Under the pieces are notes generated by a model. That model ran no database searches, had not been told where the DNA came from, and worked only from the letters and a program-made list of their open reading frames with translations. A DNA stretch of 64,000 nt from Osedax fenrisi (Eukaryota > Annelida > Polychaeta > Sabellida > Siboglinidae), in the NCBI GenBank assembly GCA_964019155.1, contig OZ025241.1, positions 29,331,816 to 29,395,815 on the forward strand, given 5' to 3'. The position numbers and the translations under genes are program-made. Of the stretch, positions 26,701 to 38,789 are shown one piece after another (position 1 is the first letter of the stretch; each line of letters opens with the position of its first letter).

Positions 26701-28322
26701 AGTCCGGTTTACCATTGCATGATTGAAATAATATCAATGCATTGTGAGTTAATATTATGTCTAATAATTAAAATAATCGTATTACTTTATTCATAATTAT
26801 TACTATTTTTTGTATATAAATTTAGCATACATAAACTATATAAAAGATGGCTATGAATGAATATATGCATATCGCCCATATCAATTAGTTACACGTTAAT
26901 TAGTTATACATTCTTTGTTAATACAAGTAACTATACTTGTCCATATTCATGACACAGTGTCAATAATGTATCCACCATTATCTGAATTAGGTAATGTCGT
27001 TCACTACCTTCCTGATTATAAAATGATATTTACAATTAACTTGATATATAAAATACAGATATATATTTATATATATATCAATATAATAGCCAATCAGTAA
27101 TCTTAAATATTCTATAAGAATATTGTTTTTTAGATATACTAACGATTACTATTATTTAAATACATATTTATAATCAGGAATATCAATGGCATTTCCTTGT
27201 TACTATACTGATTATGCTTTTTATTTTTTAGTAATTACATATTAATTAGATGTTTTATCAAAAATAATACATCATAGTCAGATTTATATAAGAAAATTTT
27301 ATTATAATTGGTTGACTGTGTAAGATGTTTGATATTAATGTCAATAGTTTACAATTATATATGTGATATTATTAAATTGATGGAATTTAATGATTTTAAT
27401 TTTGAAAATCTGATTATAATATTAATTACCTTTATTTTATAATACGAACTGATGCGATGCATTATGAGAAAAGTACCTAACATTGTAAGTTTATGATTTG
27501 CTAGGAATACAAAATATATATGATAATATTGATAATTACATTTGACCTTTGACATATTCGATTCTGTTTATTTACGATACATCAAGATTAAGGGCACTGT
27601 TAAACTATTATTATATGGTGATGGTAGAGTGTAGACAGATAAACAAATAGACGTACATTATTACATACAAATAAATATGCAAATTAATAAATATATAGAT
27701 TTTGTATCTAATAAAAAATATTACATATATAATTATTTAGAATACATTAAAATGTAATTAATTAATCGTTTTATTGAATATACACAATTTAGCTAATATA
27801 CACCAAATCTATCCGTAGGTAAATCCAGAGCTTACGAAACCATTTGAAGATAATGGAATGAACTTTGTCGGACAGAGTACAGATGGACAAAGAATGCAAA
27901 TCCTACAACTAAAAAGTATGTATACCTATCTATATATCTATACATTATATATAAATAAAGATTAATGCAGCCACACTAATAATAATATAACTACACAATC
28001 ATTACTAAACCAAACAATCAGATCATCCTTACTTTGTCGCCGTACAATTTCACCCCGAGTACATCTCGCGACCTTTGAAACCGTCACCCCCGTACCTTGG
28101 TCTACTTTTAGCGGCCACCGGTAAGCTGAACAGCTACGTGTCGAGGGGTTGTAAGTTCACCAAGTCTCAGGTTAGCCTCGTCGTGAACTAGTTGTATACC
28201 ACGGGACCCACCCATCTCACACCCTCGCACCTATCATGCAGGTATCCATGGATTCCGATTCCGATGATTCTGATACTTCCGATACCGGAATAGAAGAACT
28301 GTCACTCAATTCTAGTTCTTAG
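17106..28322 (+). CDS. CTPS1: CTP synthase, 18 exons, 593 codons
   Basis: The enzyme makes CTP from UTP, ATP and glutamine in the cytosol, the last step of pyrimidine nucleotide synthesis. Exons: 17106-17153, 18066-18183, 18903-19007, 19522-19587, 19818-19918, 20509-20625, 20886-20969, 21842-21922, 22400-22554, 23395-23527, 24101-24206, 24427-24504, 24703-24809, 26322-26421, 26494-26549, 27819-27915, 28022-28170, 28242-28322. All junctions are GT-AG and in phase. The start MKYILVTGGVISGIGKG is the universal synthase N-terminus with its ATP loop. INIDAGTFSPYEHGEV and NSVRELRGLGLSPDL belong to the amidoligase half. The glutaminase half has GGFGNRG, CLGMQ (nucleophile Cys400) and QFHPEY (His528, Glu530). 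Length matches animal enzymes (about 590). The Ser/Asp-rich tail resembles the phosphorylated tail of animal CTPS1. Nothing key is missing, so it should be functional. Exon 14 is preceded by an array of copies of its own acceptor (see repeat at 26045). Confidence 0.96.
24616..24700. repeat. CCTACA/CCCACA hexamer-like array abutting CTP synthase exon 13 acceptor
   Basis: Imperfect repeats of the ACCTACA / ACCCACA type run to within a few bases of the acceptor AG at 24701-24702. They form the pyrimidine-rich stretch of this 3' splice site. See the finding on arrays at acceptors. Confidence 0.75.
26045..26321 (+). repeat. 47-bp tandem array derived from the CTP synthase exon 14 acceptor
   Basis: The array lies in intron 13 and ends at the true exon 14 acceptor (AG at 26320-26321). 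Units of about 47 bp begin with CCCCCTATGCCAG, and then GTGATTGAGATGCCTG, closely matching the real junction (CCCCCATATGTTAG, then GTAATTGAGATGCCTG). Exon-like starts fall at 26056, 26103, 26149 and 26196; truncated versions fall at 26243 and 26278. Another related unit sits at about 24962-25013, near the other end of the intron. If a decoy acceptor were used, the frame reads V-I-E-M-P-A and then TAG, a premature stop. Confidence 0.9.
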
Positions 28323-29820
28323 ATGTGGAGGAGCGCTGATCGTGGATTCATTCTGGCAATGCAATCTATACATGAGGAGGCATAGAGAGGCACACAAATA
28401 ATAATTACACACTTAATTATGCATTCTAAATATGATATCTATCGTTACTGTTTTACTAATTACCATTATTTGTTATTGTATTATATCTAGATATATCGTT
28501 TAAACACTTTCATATGAGTTTTTGTAATAGTTTTTTTATTTAGTTAGACAATATATTAATTAAATATATAAATTGTATTCTTATTATTAGATATTGTATA
28601 TATATCCTACTATTATATGTATCGACATATTATATATACGATAATATATAAAATTATAATAAATAATAAACTATATATTATTGTAAATTTTTAAATATAA
28701 AATATGATATATAAAATAATATAAATTTAATTAATTAACATTGTCTGTTTAATATTATTTTGTATGAATGTTCTTGTATAATAGTTTGCACTTTTCTATC
28801 ATTAAATATTTAGGTTCCAACAATCTAAATAAGTAAGAATCTTTTCCGACATAATAAAAAAATGACATGTCTTCATTATTTTTAAAAATATTAGTTTAAT
28901 GATAATAAGTAAATTAAACTGCAATTCATAATATTGGTATTAAAGTTTATTAAAAGAAAGATTACAATGTAATATTCATTAGTAAATAAGCAACCTGAAA
29001 TATATATATATATACGCTATTTGACATATTAAATAATAGATACATATATCTAATTTAGTGACTAATTATATTTCCAGTCATATAATTTAAAATGTTCTTG
29101 TATATCTAGTCATTTAATTTTATTGAATATTTATTTTTGTTATACTTTTGTATTTAATATATATATGTATTTAAAAAGAAACTTCAATAATAAATTGTAT
29201 TATGACAACATGCTTTACCTGATACTTAAATTATTATTAGTTTATTGTAAGAAAATTATATTAATATATATGTATGTTATTTCATATAGATAGCCTATTA
29301 TAATTTGCTATTCATTAGACTTGCTTGACTATACAATAATATCATAAATGTATGCATATTTAATTTGTACATGAGATGACATTGTATATTTAATTTATAA
29401 CATCACAAATTACTAAATATTTGTTGATAGTGGCAGAAATAATATCATCTGGTAATATATGGACATAGATTTATTAAATAATAACAATGAAACGGATGGA
29501 CCTCTGCTAATATATATATGTTACGACCGAGTGATTTTTGTACAAAGAAGTACATATTTAAATTAATATACAAAGCAATGCAGAAACTTAAAAATAAATT
29601 TAAATCGACTATTTAAATATGATTTTATTAAAATCATAATATAATGTAATACACATTATATTATTTAGAATGTTGACATAAATATACAAAAAAATCTTTC
29701 AAATCTAATTTATAAATAATTTGTTTGATACAATTTTTGGATGATCACAAGAATCCAACAGCAACACTGCAATGCAAGGACATGAACTTTAAATATACTG
29801 CGCGCGCGCAAAATAGTTTG
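28323..29820. other. Non-coding A+T-rich stretch downstream of CTP synthase
   Basis: It contains the 3' untranslated region of the CTP synthase gene. AATAAA-type hexamers occur near 28658-28670 and could serve as the polyadenylation signal, but such hexamers are common by chance in this composition. I see no other gene. Confidence 0.5.
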
Positions 29821-29824
29821 CTAT

Positions 29825-29880
29825 AGGCTCGTTACATTCAGTGATGTGTTATGCATTTAAATGATTTGCAATATAATTTA
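29825..29880 (-). repeat. Diverged fragment of the foldback-associated repeat
   Basis: The stretch TTACATTCAGTGATGTGTTA (from about 29831) followed by GCATTTAAATGATTTG matches, in inverted orientation, the sequence just inside the right arm of the foldback structure at about 39312-39342. It indicates that a second, mostly lost copy of that family lay here. Confidence 0.5.
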
Positions 29881-29929
29881 TATTCATACGCGATTATTCA
29901 GATATAATACGCATACATGTATATAATAT

Positions 29930-29932
29930 AGT

Positions 29933-29980
<48 letters not shown>

Positions 29981-29983
29981 TAT

Positions 29984-30076
<93 letters not shown>

Positions 30077-30081
30077 ATATA

Positions 30082-30115
<34 letters not shown>

Positions 30116-30118
30116 TTT
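29930..30118. repeat. Imperfect (AT)n microsatellite
   Basis: A long TA-rich run with occasional TATAATATA breaks, directly beyond the 3' tail of the minus-strand LINE. Confidence 0.9.
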
Positions 30119-30218
30119 ATTTATTTATTTAATTTGAATCAGACATGCATAACAGAGGTCCATAGAATATACAATAATTAAAACTAACAACAATTAAACG
30201 AAAACGAAATCTAAAATA

Positions 30219-32960
30219 TTATCTAAATACAGATTTATACCATAAGGTAAATAGTTGCGAAGGGCACAAGATATTATAATAATAAAGTTGAATAATTAAC
30301 GAATTACGAGAATTTCGTATACGTTGATAAAGTGAATTATATGATTTACGTAGTTTAATTGTTAAATTATTAACATTATCATATAAAAACATCAATGACG
30401 CGTTATTTCGACGCTTATATTTCATCACTATACGATATGCGTTATTATATGCTACCTTAATTTTTTGCATGTTGGCCCTATTCGGTAACCATATACTACT
30501 AAGGTAGATATTTGAAACAAACGATTTAAATAGAATAATCTTAGTAGCTTTAGAGCAATGGCTAAAATTATTCGCTATCATATAGCTTTGTTTATATAGC
30601 TGTTTGATATTATTATATATATCAATATCATCAGACAAGTCTTCTGATATCCAATGTCCAAGATATTTATACGCTTTAACAACATTCAAAAGTGTATTAC
30701 CTATGTATAACTTTACTGGATTATGTATAGATGAACCATAATAGATAGGCAAAATGACAGATTTATCTATATTATATGTTATGAAGTTATGGCCAGCGAA
30801 CTCTTCACAACAATTTATCAATAATTGCAGACCCTTCAGTGATGGTGAGAATAGAGCTGTATCGTCAGCATAGCATAAATTATTAATTATCTTCCCATTT
30901 AAACAATATCCTGATTTTATTTGATTTAATTTCACAATCATAGGATTGGTATAAATATTGAATAGTAAAGGTGAAAGAATTCCTCCTTGACGGACACCAT
31001 TCGAAACTGGGAAGCTATTTGATGTATTATCACCCCACTTAATATAGATTCTCTGATTTCTGTACCAATAATTTAAAAAATTTATTATATAAGATGGAAC
31101 ATTATTATCTTTTAATCTATGAAATAAAATATTGTGATTAATTTTGTCAAAAGCTTTAGATGCATCTAGAAAAGCTACAAATATATTGGTATTGTTATTA
31201 TAGTAATCTTTTAAGTATTGCTTAAGTGCAAAAACACACATTTCGGTTCCAAGGTTTTTTTTAAATCCAAATTGATTATCAAGAGTAACCAATAAAGAAG
31301 ATATTCTATTATATATCACCTTTTCAATTAGCTTACAAATAATATTGGATATACATATAGGACGATAGTTAGAAGAGTCATTCGATCTTTTATTTTTGTT
31401 TTTAATTATTGGTAGAATATAGGATAATATTAACTTTTTTGGAAAATAGGAGTGATGTAACATGTTATTAATGAGTAATACTATGACTTGGATAATAAGA
31501 CTATTTGAATTAGAAATATGTTCTATGGAAATTCCATCAGGACCTACAGATTTACCACCTTTAATGGAATCTATAATAGATGAAATCTCAACCGTATTTG
31601 TATAAACAATTTCATTAACATTAATTTTATTATATGGGTACGGAATAGAATTAGTACTGTTAAAAATATCATTAAAATTATCAAACCAGAATTTAGTAAC
31701 ATCAGCTATACCATGTGCATTCTCAATGTTATTAGGAATAGAAGATTTTTTTTTCAAATTATTTGAAATTAATTTCCAAAAATTATTTCGATCACTGATT
31801 ATATTTAAGGCAATATTATCAGCTTCTATTTGTTTACATAACAATTTACTATGGCGTAATTCATATTTAAAATGTTTTCTTGCATTAACCATATTGTCAT
31901 AACATATTCCAGCTAGAGGTTTTTTATTTTGTATCCAAGTTAAATAATATGATCGGGCAATACAATGTTTTTCCTTAACAATACTATTCCATTCCGAACG
32001 AGCGTATTTACTATTATTAGATTCAAAACATATATCTTTAGAACATTTTAATAGTATATTTATTAACGAATTATATAAATATTCAGAGTAATTATGATTA
32101 ATATCAAAGGAGTATATATGATTTATTAATATACATAATTCTACTTTAGTGTCAATATTGTATTTTAAAATTTGATTCCTATTCAGTCTATTCCATTTAA
32201 TTATTTTATGAGTTACACATTTGTTAAATAATGATCTAGGGACATTATTCTGTCTAATCACAATAACTAGAGGATGATGATCAGAAATTATAAAATCGTA
32301 ATCAATTTTAATATCAATTATAGATGTATGCATATTATGCGTAGATAAAATATGGTCTAACCAAGAACAAGATTTCCACGCGGAACTAACGCACGTATAG
32401 CTATCAGAGTTTAGAATAATTTTATCAGACATGACAATATTTGTATCTGTGCAATATTTAAGTAAAATATTACTAAATTTTGAATTATGGTTAGAGATAT
32501 TAGAGTTAAAATCTCCAATTATACAAAAATTTGATGTATTTAATAATTCACAATATAAAAATAGTTTAACAAGACGATCTTCAAATAAATCAATATTATT
32601 TGGACTCTCATAAGGTAAATATATATTAATAATATAGAAATCAAATAGTCTAATACATATAAGCCAATCATAAGTAGAGTTCACTATTGTAACATGTTTA
32701 TCTAGGACTTTCTTCCACATAAAACCAACACCACCAAAGGGTCTGCCAATTCTCAACTTAGTATTATCAAAAGAAGCATTGCCATAACCACAATATTGTG
32801 GATTGTTAGTATTAAATATAGAACATTCCTCAGAGGGAAGCCAATGTTCCTGAAAACAAAATAAATCAATAGTAGGATAACTATTTAAAATAAAATTAAC
32901 CTTGTTTTTAAAACCATTACAGTTTAAGGAAACTAAGTTTAATTTGTCACTACTATTCAT
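30219..32960 (-). CDS. LINE ORF2: APE endonuclease plus reverse transcriptase, about 913 aa
   Basis: This protein nicks target DNA and reverse-transcribes the element RNA. The N-terminal endonuclease (about residues 5-240) has SLNCNGFKNK, DLFCFQEHWLP (catalytic Glu), IIGDFNSN, SWLDHIL and SDHHPLV (catalytic Asp-His). The RT (about residues 460-760) has GPDGIS, SSNYRPICISNI, FLDASKAFDKINH, GVRQGGILSPLLFNIYT and the active site CYADDTALF. The thumb includes YKYLGHWI. All catalytic motifs are present. The coding frame continues upstream to a TTG at 32966, but I prefer the ATG at 32960: it lies two bases after the ORF1 stop (TGA-TA-ATG), a layout suited to termination-reinitiation. The RT resembles the CR1/Rex1 group; clade placement is from memory only. 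Confidence 0.9.
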   Translation of the reverse strand: MNSSDKLNLVSLNCNGFKNKVNFILNSYPTIDLFCFQEHWLPSEECSIFNTNNPQYCGYGNASFDNTKLRIGRPFGGVGFMWKKVLDKHVTIVNSTYDWLICIRLFDFYIINIYLPYESPNNIDLFEDRLVKLFLYCELLNTSNFCIIGDFNSNISNHNSKFSNILLKYCTDTNIVMSDKIILNSDSYTCVSSAWKSCSWLDHILSTHNMHTSIIDIKIDYDFIISDHHPLVIVIRQNNVPRSLFNKCVTHKIIKWNRLNRNQILKYNIDTKVELCILINHIYSFDINHNYSEYLYNSLINILLKCSKDICFESNNSKYARSEWNSIVKEKHCIARSYYLTWIQNKKPLAGICYDNMVNARKHFKYELRHSKLLCKQIEADNIALNIISDRNNFWKLISNNLKKKSSIPNNIENAHGIADVTKFWFDNFNDIFNSTNSIPYPYNKINVNEIVYTNTVEISSIIDSIKGGKSVGPDGISIEHISNSNSLIIQVIVLLINNMLHHSYFPKKLILSYILPIIKNKNKRSNDSSNYRPICISNIICKLIEKVIYNRISSLLVTLDNQFGFKKNLGTEMCVFALKQYLKDYYNNNTNIFVAFLDASKAFDKINHNILFHRLKDNNVPSYIINFLNYWYRNQRIYIKWGDNTSNSFPVSNGVRQGGILSPLLFNIYTNPMIVKLNQIKSGYCLNGKIINNLCYADDTALFSPSLKGLQLLINCCEEFAGHNFITYNIDKSVILPIYYGSSIHNPVKLYIGNTLLNVVKAYKYLGHWISEDLSDDIDIYNNIKQLYKQSYMIANNFSHCSKATKIILFKSFVSNIYLSSIWLPNRANMQKIKVAYNNAYRIVMKYKRRNNASLMFLYDNVNNLTIKLRKSYNSLYQRIRNSRNSLIIQLYYYNILCPSQLFTLWYKSVFR

Positions 32961-32962
32961 TA

Positions 32963-33964
32963 TCAATTAGTTGGATTAACATTAACATTAATATTATTGT
33001 CAATATTCGTTTTATTTATTTTATTATAAAATCGTTTTATCAATATACCACTAGGCCACCTATTACAGTTGTACATATCTTGAACATTATCAATCATCAG
33101 ACTTACCTTAAATGAAGATACAAAGTGACGCGAAGTAATTATTTTCTCGACCGAGCATTCATCTGAAGTAATCTCAAATTCTTTGCATATATATGATTTA
33201 ATTGACTCTATAGTCACATCAATATTTATACGAGATAAGAATAAGTGATATCGTCTAGCTGGTGGTTTCCCGAATGCTTCAGAAGAACCTTTTCCAATTG
33301 TAATTACATTGCGGCGCGTGGTCTTGACTTTATTGACGTTCTTGACGTTCTTTACGTTCTTGTTGACTAGTGTGAAGTTGTCATCGGCTGTCGGTTTTCG
33401 TACTTTTGAAGCGTACGTTTCATGATTATTCACAATAGCGTCAGGTAGCGAGTGATCTATAGAAATATCAGCAGATGTATGTTCGCATATATTTGGTATA
33501 TCATTATCTTTATTAATATTGACTTCATTAGCACTAATTAATAAAGGAGTAATTGCTTCATTAATTAAATTGACATTATTTCGCAGCAATATTATAGCAG
33601 AATGAATAGAAGCCATATTTGTATTTTGATCTCCAAGTGGAGGTATTCTACGAATATTAGAAGCAACATATAATGGCATTGATTCTGAATTTAATTCGTC
33701 TATTAGGTCAAAAATACCAATTATATCTTTTGATATTTTGTTAGCTAAATTTGGAGCTTTACGCTTCACAATAAATCTACATTCCGATTCATCTAATCTA
33801 TTTTTAATATATATGTCACTAGTGAGTATCTCTTTAGCAAGAGTTAATTCATTTATTTCAAAATAGCCTGAAATAACCATTTCAATTGAATCACGATTCA
33901 TAGTTTCTCTAGCATTCACACAGTAGCAAAGCAATTCATTCACAATAATTTTCCTTTCATTCAT
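32963..33964 (-). CDS. LINE ORF1 protein, 333 aa
   Basis: This is the first ORF of the intact LINE, expected to bind element RNA and act as its packaging or chaperone partner. The N-terminal half is mainly helical-looking and shows no motif I can name. The C-terminal part (about residues 240-315) has the pattern RRYHLFLSRI ... SFKVSLMI ... WPSGILIKRFYNK, which recurs in ORF1 proteins of CR1/Rex1-like LINEs in invertebrates. No zinc knuckle (CCHC) is visible. A short repeat VKNVKNVNKVK (about residue 207) comes from a local DNA duplication. It starts at an ATG preceded by A-rich DNA and ends in TGA two bases before the ORF2 ATG. Confidence 0.8.
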   Translation of the reverse strand: MNERKIIVNELLCYCVNARETMNRDSIEMVISGYFEINELTLAKEILTSDIYIKNRLDESECRFIVKRKAPNLANKISKDIIGIFDLIDELNSESMPLYVASNIRRIPPLGDQNTNMASIHSAIILLRNNVNLINEAITPLLISANEVNINKDNDIPNICEHTSADISIDHSLPDAIVNNHETYASKVRKPTADDNFTLVNKNVKNVKNVNKVKTTRRNVITIGKGSSEAFGKPPARRYHLFLSRINIDVTIESIKSYICKEFEITSDECSVEKIITSRHFVSSFKVSLMIDNVQDMYNCNRWPSGILIKRFYNKINKTNIDNNINVNVNPTN

Positions 33965-34331
33965 AATGCTAAAAAAAAACTATAGGAATAAAAAAACCTA
34001 TACAATTTAAAATTGCGTGCGTACAATCACTGATTAGATTCGAACATATCTAAATTTAAATCAGTGATTTTGCCAGTAATTTGATTGGTTCAAGAATTAG
34101 GTCATGACAGATTGATTCCAAGGAATTTAATAATATTTATGTAATAAATATCAATTAAATATGATTTATAAATAAGTTTAACTAAACTTATAAGCAGGGT
34201 GAGTAGTCAGCCGACTACTCTATCAAATATCTTCAAAGGGAGATCCTCTGAAGTCGATTAGTCGGCCAATAATCGAATATGAATTACAAATTATAAACAC
34301 GTCTACTTTTAGTTGTTGACAGTTGACAGTT

Positions 34332-34546
<215 letters not shown>

Positions 34547-34570
34547 TTATACATAAACAATTTTTTTTTA

Positions 34571-35071
34571 ACTAAATTTTAATTATTACTATCAGAAATT
34601 ACTCGATTATAATTCGAATATGTTACGTACGAATGAGATCGATATAGTTTTAGAATGTCCATTTAATTTCAAGTAGAATCAATATATTATATATGTATAA
34701 TACTATACGTCATAAATATGCTATCCGTTATAGTAACTGTACAATGAAGTATTTGTTAATAAATTTGATTTTTAATTAAATTTAAATTATTACTATCAGA
34801 AATTACTCGATTATAATTCGAATATGTTACGTACGAATGATATCGATATAGTTTTAGAATGTCCATTTAATTTCAAGTAGAATCAAAATATTATATATGT
34901 ATAATACTATACGTCATAAATATGCTATCCGTTATAGTAACTGTACAATGAAGTATTTGTTAATAAATTTGATTTTTAATTAAATTTAAATTATTACTAT
35001 CAGAAATTACTCGATTATAATTCGAATATGTTACGTACGAATGAGATCGATATAGTTTTAGAATGTCCATT
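34571..35071 (+). repeat. 204-bp tandem repeat, about 2.4 direct copies
   Basis: The motif TACTATCAGAAATTACTCG recurs at 34587, 34791 and 34995, giving a period of exactly 204 bp. Copies are nearly identical. The third copy is cut at about 35071, where the same sequence continues in inverted orientation. Related copies lie at 38790-39310. Confidence 0.9.
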
Positions 35072-35290
35072 TAATAATTTAAATTTAATTAAAAATCAAA
35101 TTTATTAACAAATACTTCATTGTACAGTTACTATAACGGATAGCATATTTATGACGTATAGTATTATATATATATAATATATTGATTCTACTTGAAATTA
35201 AATGGACATTCTAAAACTATATCGATCTCATGCGTACGTAATATATTCGAATTATAATCGAGTAATTTCTGATAGTAATAATTGTAATTG
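35072..35290 (-). repeat. 204-bp repeat, one inverted copy (head-to-head junction at 35071/35072)
   Basis: Immediately after the truncated third direct copy, the unit is present as its reverse complement (from AATTTAAATTTAATTAAAAA to the GTAATAATTGT end). The junction forms a large inverted repeat with the preceding copies. Confidence 0.88.
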
Positions 35291-35400
35291 TAATTTTTTT
35301 TTTAATTATTTATTTATAATATATATATATATATATAAATGTTTTTTAAATAGGAAAATGAATAGCATAATATATATATTATAATTGTTATATATAACAT

Positions 35401-35475
35401 GGGTTGTGGCTCAGTGCTATAAATGATGCGTTCTAAGCAGAAAGTCCCGAGTTTGAATCTAGCTGGAGCTAGATT
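35401..35475 (+). ncRNA. tRNA-like sequence, probably a SINE head
   Basis: An A-box-like TGGCTCAGTGCT (35406-35417) and a B-box-like GAGTTTGAATC (about 35449) are spaced as in a tRNA gene. The acceptor and T stems do not pair, so I do not call it a functional tRNA. It is more likely a tRNA-derived SINE or a pseudo-tRNA. Confidence 0.35.
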
Positions 35476-35479
35476 TATT

Positions 35480-36180
35480 TTTATCACATACATATATATA
35501 TAATTACTATATGCCAGGATCTACTTTCATTCGGATCTACTTTCACGCGTATGTATATTTATTTGAATATTTCAACTCCCGCAATATAAATATAACTCCC
35601 GCAAGTATGTGTTCATGTCCTTGCTGTCGAATTCTTGTTATGATCCCAATTTTTATATAGAAATATTAAATTAAAAATATGAATGCATTTTATTTTTTAA
35701 TTAAATCAATATCTTTCATTCAAATATTGAAATCATTTAAATATAATATATATATACCATTGAAAAGTATATATTGTGGAGTAAAAAAGCTTACCACTGT
35801 ATAGATAGCGAGCATATTTCCTCAATATTAATAAATAATTATAATTTTTTTAAATAATAGATATTTTATATCAGGTAATAAGTTAAAACCTTGGGGGGGG
35901 CTCGGACTCGTAAAATGAACTTGACAATATATTTAAAGTCGAAATAGAATATTTCAATGCCCTCATTTAAAAAAAAAATTTGTATTTCTATTTTCCATCA
36001 TTTTTCGTTTATTATTACAATATACTTTATTTCTATTTTAGATTTTTTTAATATATTTTATGCTAACTGCATTTTAATTAATTTAATTTTGTATTATTCT
36101 TTATTTATTTCAATAACATATATTATCGTTGGTAAATATTTATACTTTTCACTATATATGTTATTAAATATAGCGTGTAT
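35480..36180. other. A+T-rich non-coding stretch
   Basis: I see no gene. A small direct repeat (GGATCTACTTTCA twice, about 35518-35546) and a G-run (35893-35900) are the only visible features. Confidence 0.45.
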
Positions 36181-36809
36181 ACGCGATAAGGGCGGCCAAT
36201 CAAAATGAATCAACATATATTTAAAAACTAGACAGCAGGCAAGGACAAATGTCCTTTGCCTTAAACTGTCAATCACAATATCATATAATAAAATACGAAG
36301 ATAATTTATGAGTGTAATACTAATTGTGTATATTACACATATATATACATTTTTATTATAATTCATATATACAATTACATAGAGATATATTATTGGATTG
36401 TAGATACTATATAATATAGTATATTTGTATACACATATGTGGGTTTATACTGTATATAGGGACACATATTATTGGAACCAACGCCGTCATGCTTCACTGC
36501 ACTCGTTCAACGAGTCGTTGTAATATACTTATCCTTTATCTATTGAGTTATTTTTATATAAAGTAATATATCGCTAAATACTAACAGAATATATGTAAGC
36601 GGTTTTATTTATATATGATGTAATAGCTTTAGTATATTAACATATAACGTCTATATATTATATTTTAAGCATACTTATTTTATAATTATTTGAAATATAA
36701 TAATTATTATTATAATTTAATTTAATTTATAATAATATTATATTTAATATAATATTAAATATAATAATTCTATAAATATTATATGATATCGATATATTAT
36801 GTATTATTA

Positions 36810-37400
36810 CTATATTATATTTTAAGTTAATAATTATATTCATTTTATATTAAATATAACAAATTAATATATAGTATATAATATTATATTAAATATACGT
36901 ACGACGTACGTCGTACGAACGTATTTAAGATATTATTTAATAATATTTAAAATATATTAAAATATAACATAATTATTATAATATTATAACATTAGACATA
37001 TTATAAAATGTATAGTATAAATGTAATATATATATATATTTAAAATATAACATAATTATTATCATATTATAATAATTATTATATATATTAAATATAAGAT
37101 TATAATATAATTATTATAATATTATATATAAAATAATTATTATCATATTATAATAACTATTATATATATTTAATATAATATAAAATTATATATATTTAAT
37201 ATATAACATAATTATTAAAATATTATAATAATTATGTTATATTTTAATATATTTTAAATATTATTAAATAATATCTTAAATACGTTCGTACGACGTATGT
37301 ATATTATATAGTATATAATATAGTATATAATATACTATATATTAATTTGTTATATTTAATATAAAATGAATATAATTATTATACTTAAAATGTAATATGA
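36810..37400. repeat. A+T-rich palindromic element nested inside the foldback structure
   Basis: Arms at about 36810-36985 and 37221-37400 are inverted copies with small indels. Each contains a TCGTACGAACGTATTTAAGA-type block, the only non-AT landmark in the region. The left arm also has the short palindrome GTACGACGTACGTCGTAC. The central 235 bp are AT repeats. It looks like a nested MITE. Confidence 0.8.
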
Positions 37401-37734
37401 ATCTCTTATAAACTTTGATTATATGATAAACGTTATCATAAATGTATACATGTATTTTAAATAATATTAATATAATTTAGTTTTGTTCTTTACTATATAT
37501 TATCTATGATAAGTATACCTATAATTATTAATCTATGTATTACACACTTTATATAAATATATATTAACTATGCTTACAATTTGAGAAATGAAATAATTTA
37601 TAAAATAATTATATTTATTTGTAAAAAAAATTAGGGAAAAACGAAAAGTAAATAATATATTATAATCATAAACAAATAATACAATGGGTTCGATATCTGA
37701 GACGCGAGGGGAGGGTGCCACGGAAGGCAGATGT

Positions 37735-38770
37735 CTGAGACGGTATATATTTCACTGTTGTTCTAATACGGTTTGTATATTGCATGGTTTTTCTTGTCGG
37801 TTTGTATTTCACACTTTGTATATTGCATTGTTTTTCTTATACGGTTATTCTTGTCGGTTTGTATTTCACTGTTGTTCTAATACGGTTTGTATATTGCATG
37901 GTTTTTCTTATACGGTTCATCTTGTCGGTTTGTATTTCACTGTTGTTCTAATACGGTTTGTATATTTCATGGTTTTTCTTATACGGTTCATCTTGTCGGT
38001 TTGTATTTCACACTGTATATTCCATGGTTTTTCTTATACGGTTGATCTAGTCGGTTTGTATTTCACTGTTGTTCTGATACGGTTTGTATATTTCATGATT
38101 TTTCTTATACGGTTGTTCTTGTCAGTTTATATTTCACGGTTTGTATATTCCATGGTTTTTCTTATACGGTTATTCTTGTCAGTTTATATTTCACGGTTTG
38201 TATATTTCATGGTTTTTCTTATACGGTTCATCTTGTCGGTTTGTATATTGCATGATTTATCTTATACGGTTCATCTTGTTGGTTTGTATTTCACTGTTGT
38301 TCTGATACGGTTTGTATATTTCATGATTTTTCTTATACGGTTGTTCTTGTCAGTTTGTATTTCACGGTTTGTATATTCCATAGTTTTTCTTATACGGTTG
38401 ATCTTGTCGGTTTGTATTTCACTTTTGTTCTTATACGGTTTGTATATTTCACGGTTTTTCTTATACGGTTGTTCTTGTCGGTTTGTATTTCACTGTTGTT
38501 CTAATACGGTTTGTATATTGCATGGTTTTTCTTGTCGGTTTGTATTTCACACTTTGTATATTACATAGTTTTTCTTATACAGTTCATCTTATCGATTTGT
38601 ATTTCACTGTTGTTCTTATATGGTTGTTCTTGTCGGATTGTATTTTAACGTTAGTATATTGCATGCTTTATCTTATACGGTTCATCTTGTTGGTTTGTAT
38701 TTCACTGTTGTTCTTATACGGTTTGTATATTTCATGATTTTTGTTATACGGTTCATCTTGTCGGTTTGTA
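37735..38770 (+). repeat. 71-bp minisatellite (TCGGTTTGTATTTCAC type)
   Basis: About 16 units, 54-71 bp each, alternate TCGGTTTGTATTTCAC, TACGGTTTGTATATT and CATGGTTTTTCTTATACGG. Length variants arise by loss of the TGTTGTTCTAATACGG segment. A 294-codon frame (37684-38568) stays open only because the unit contains no stop in that direction. Its hydrophobic product resembles no protein I know, so I treat it as non-coding. Confidence 0.85.
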
Positions 38771-38789
38771 CAATGAAGTAGAATAAAAT

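Larger units (their letters stand above)
30119..34290 (-). mobile_element. Apparently full-length LINE with two intact ORFs (CR1/Rex1-like)
   Basis: On the minus strand a leader (from somewhere in 34330-33965) is followed by ORF1 (33964-32963), ORF2 (32960-30219) and a short 3' region that ends in an ATTTA/AAAT-type repeat at about 30135-30119, merging into (AT)n. Neither ORF has a stop or frameshift. Among the LINE traces in the window this is the only intact one, so it is probably the youngest. The 5' end is not defined by a visible target duplication because both flanks are AT microsatellites. Confidence 0.85.

Noticed and set aside
35401..35475. A functional tRNA gene
   Set aside because: A and B boxes are present, but acceptor and T-arm stems do not pair, so it was kept only as a tRNA-like element.
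37684..38568. A 294-codon open frame of hydrophobic repeats
   Set aside because: It coincides with a 71-bp minisatellite whose unit lacks stops on this strand. Unit length is not a multiple of three and varies, and the product has no recognisable domain.
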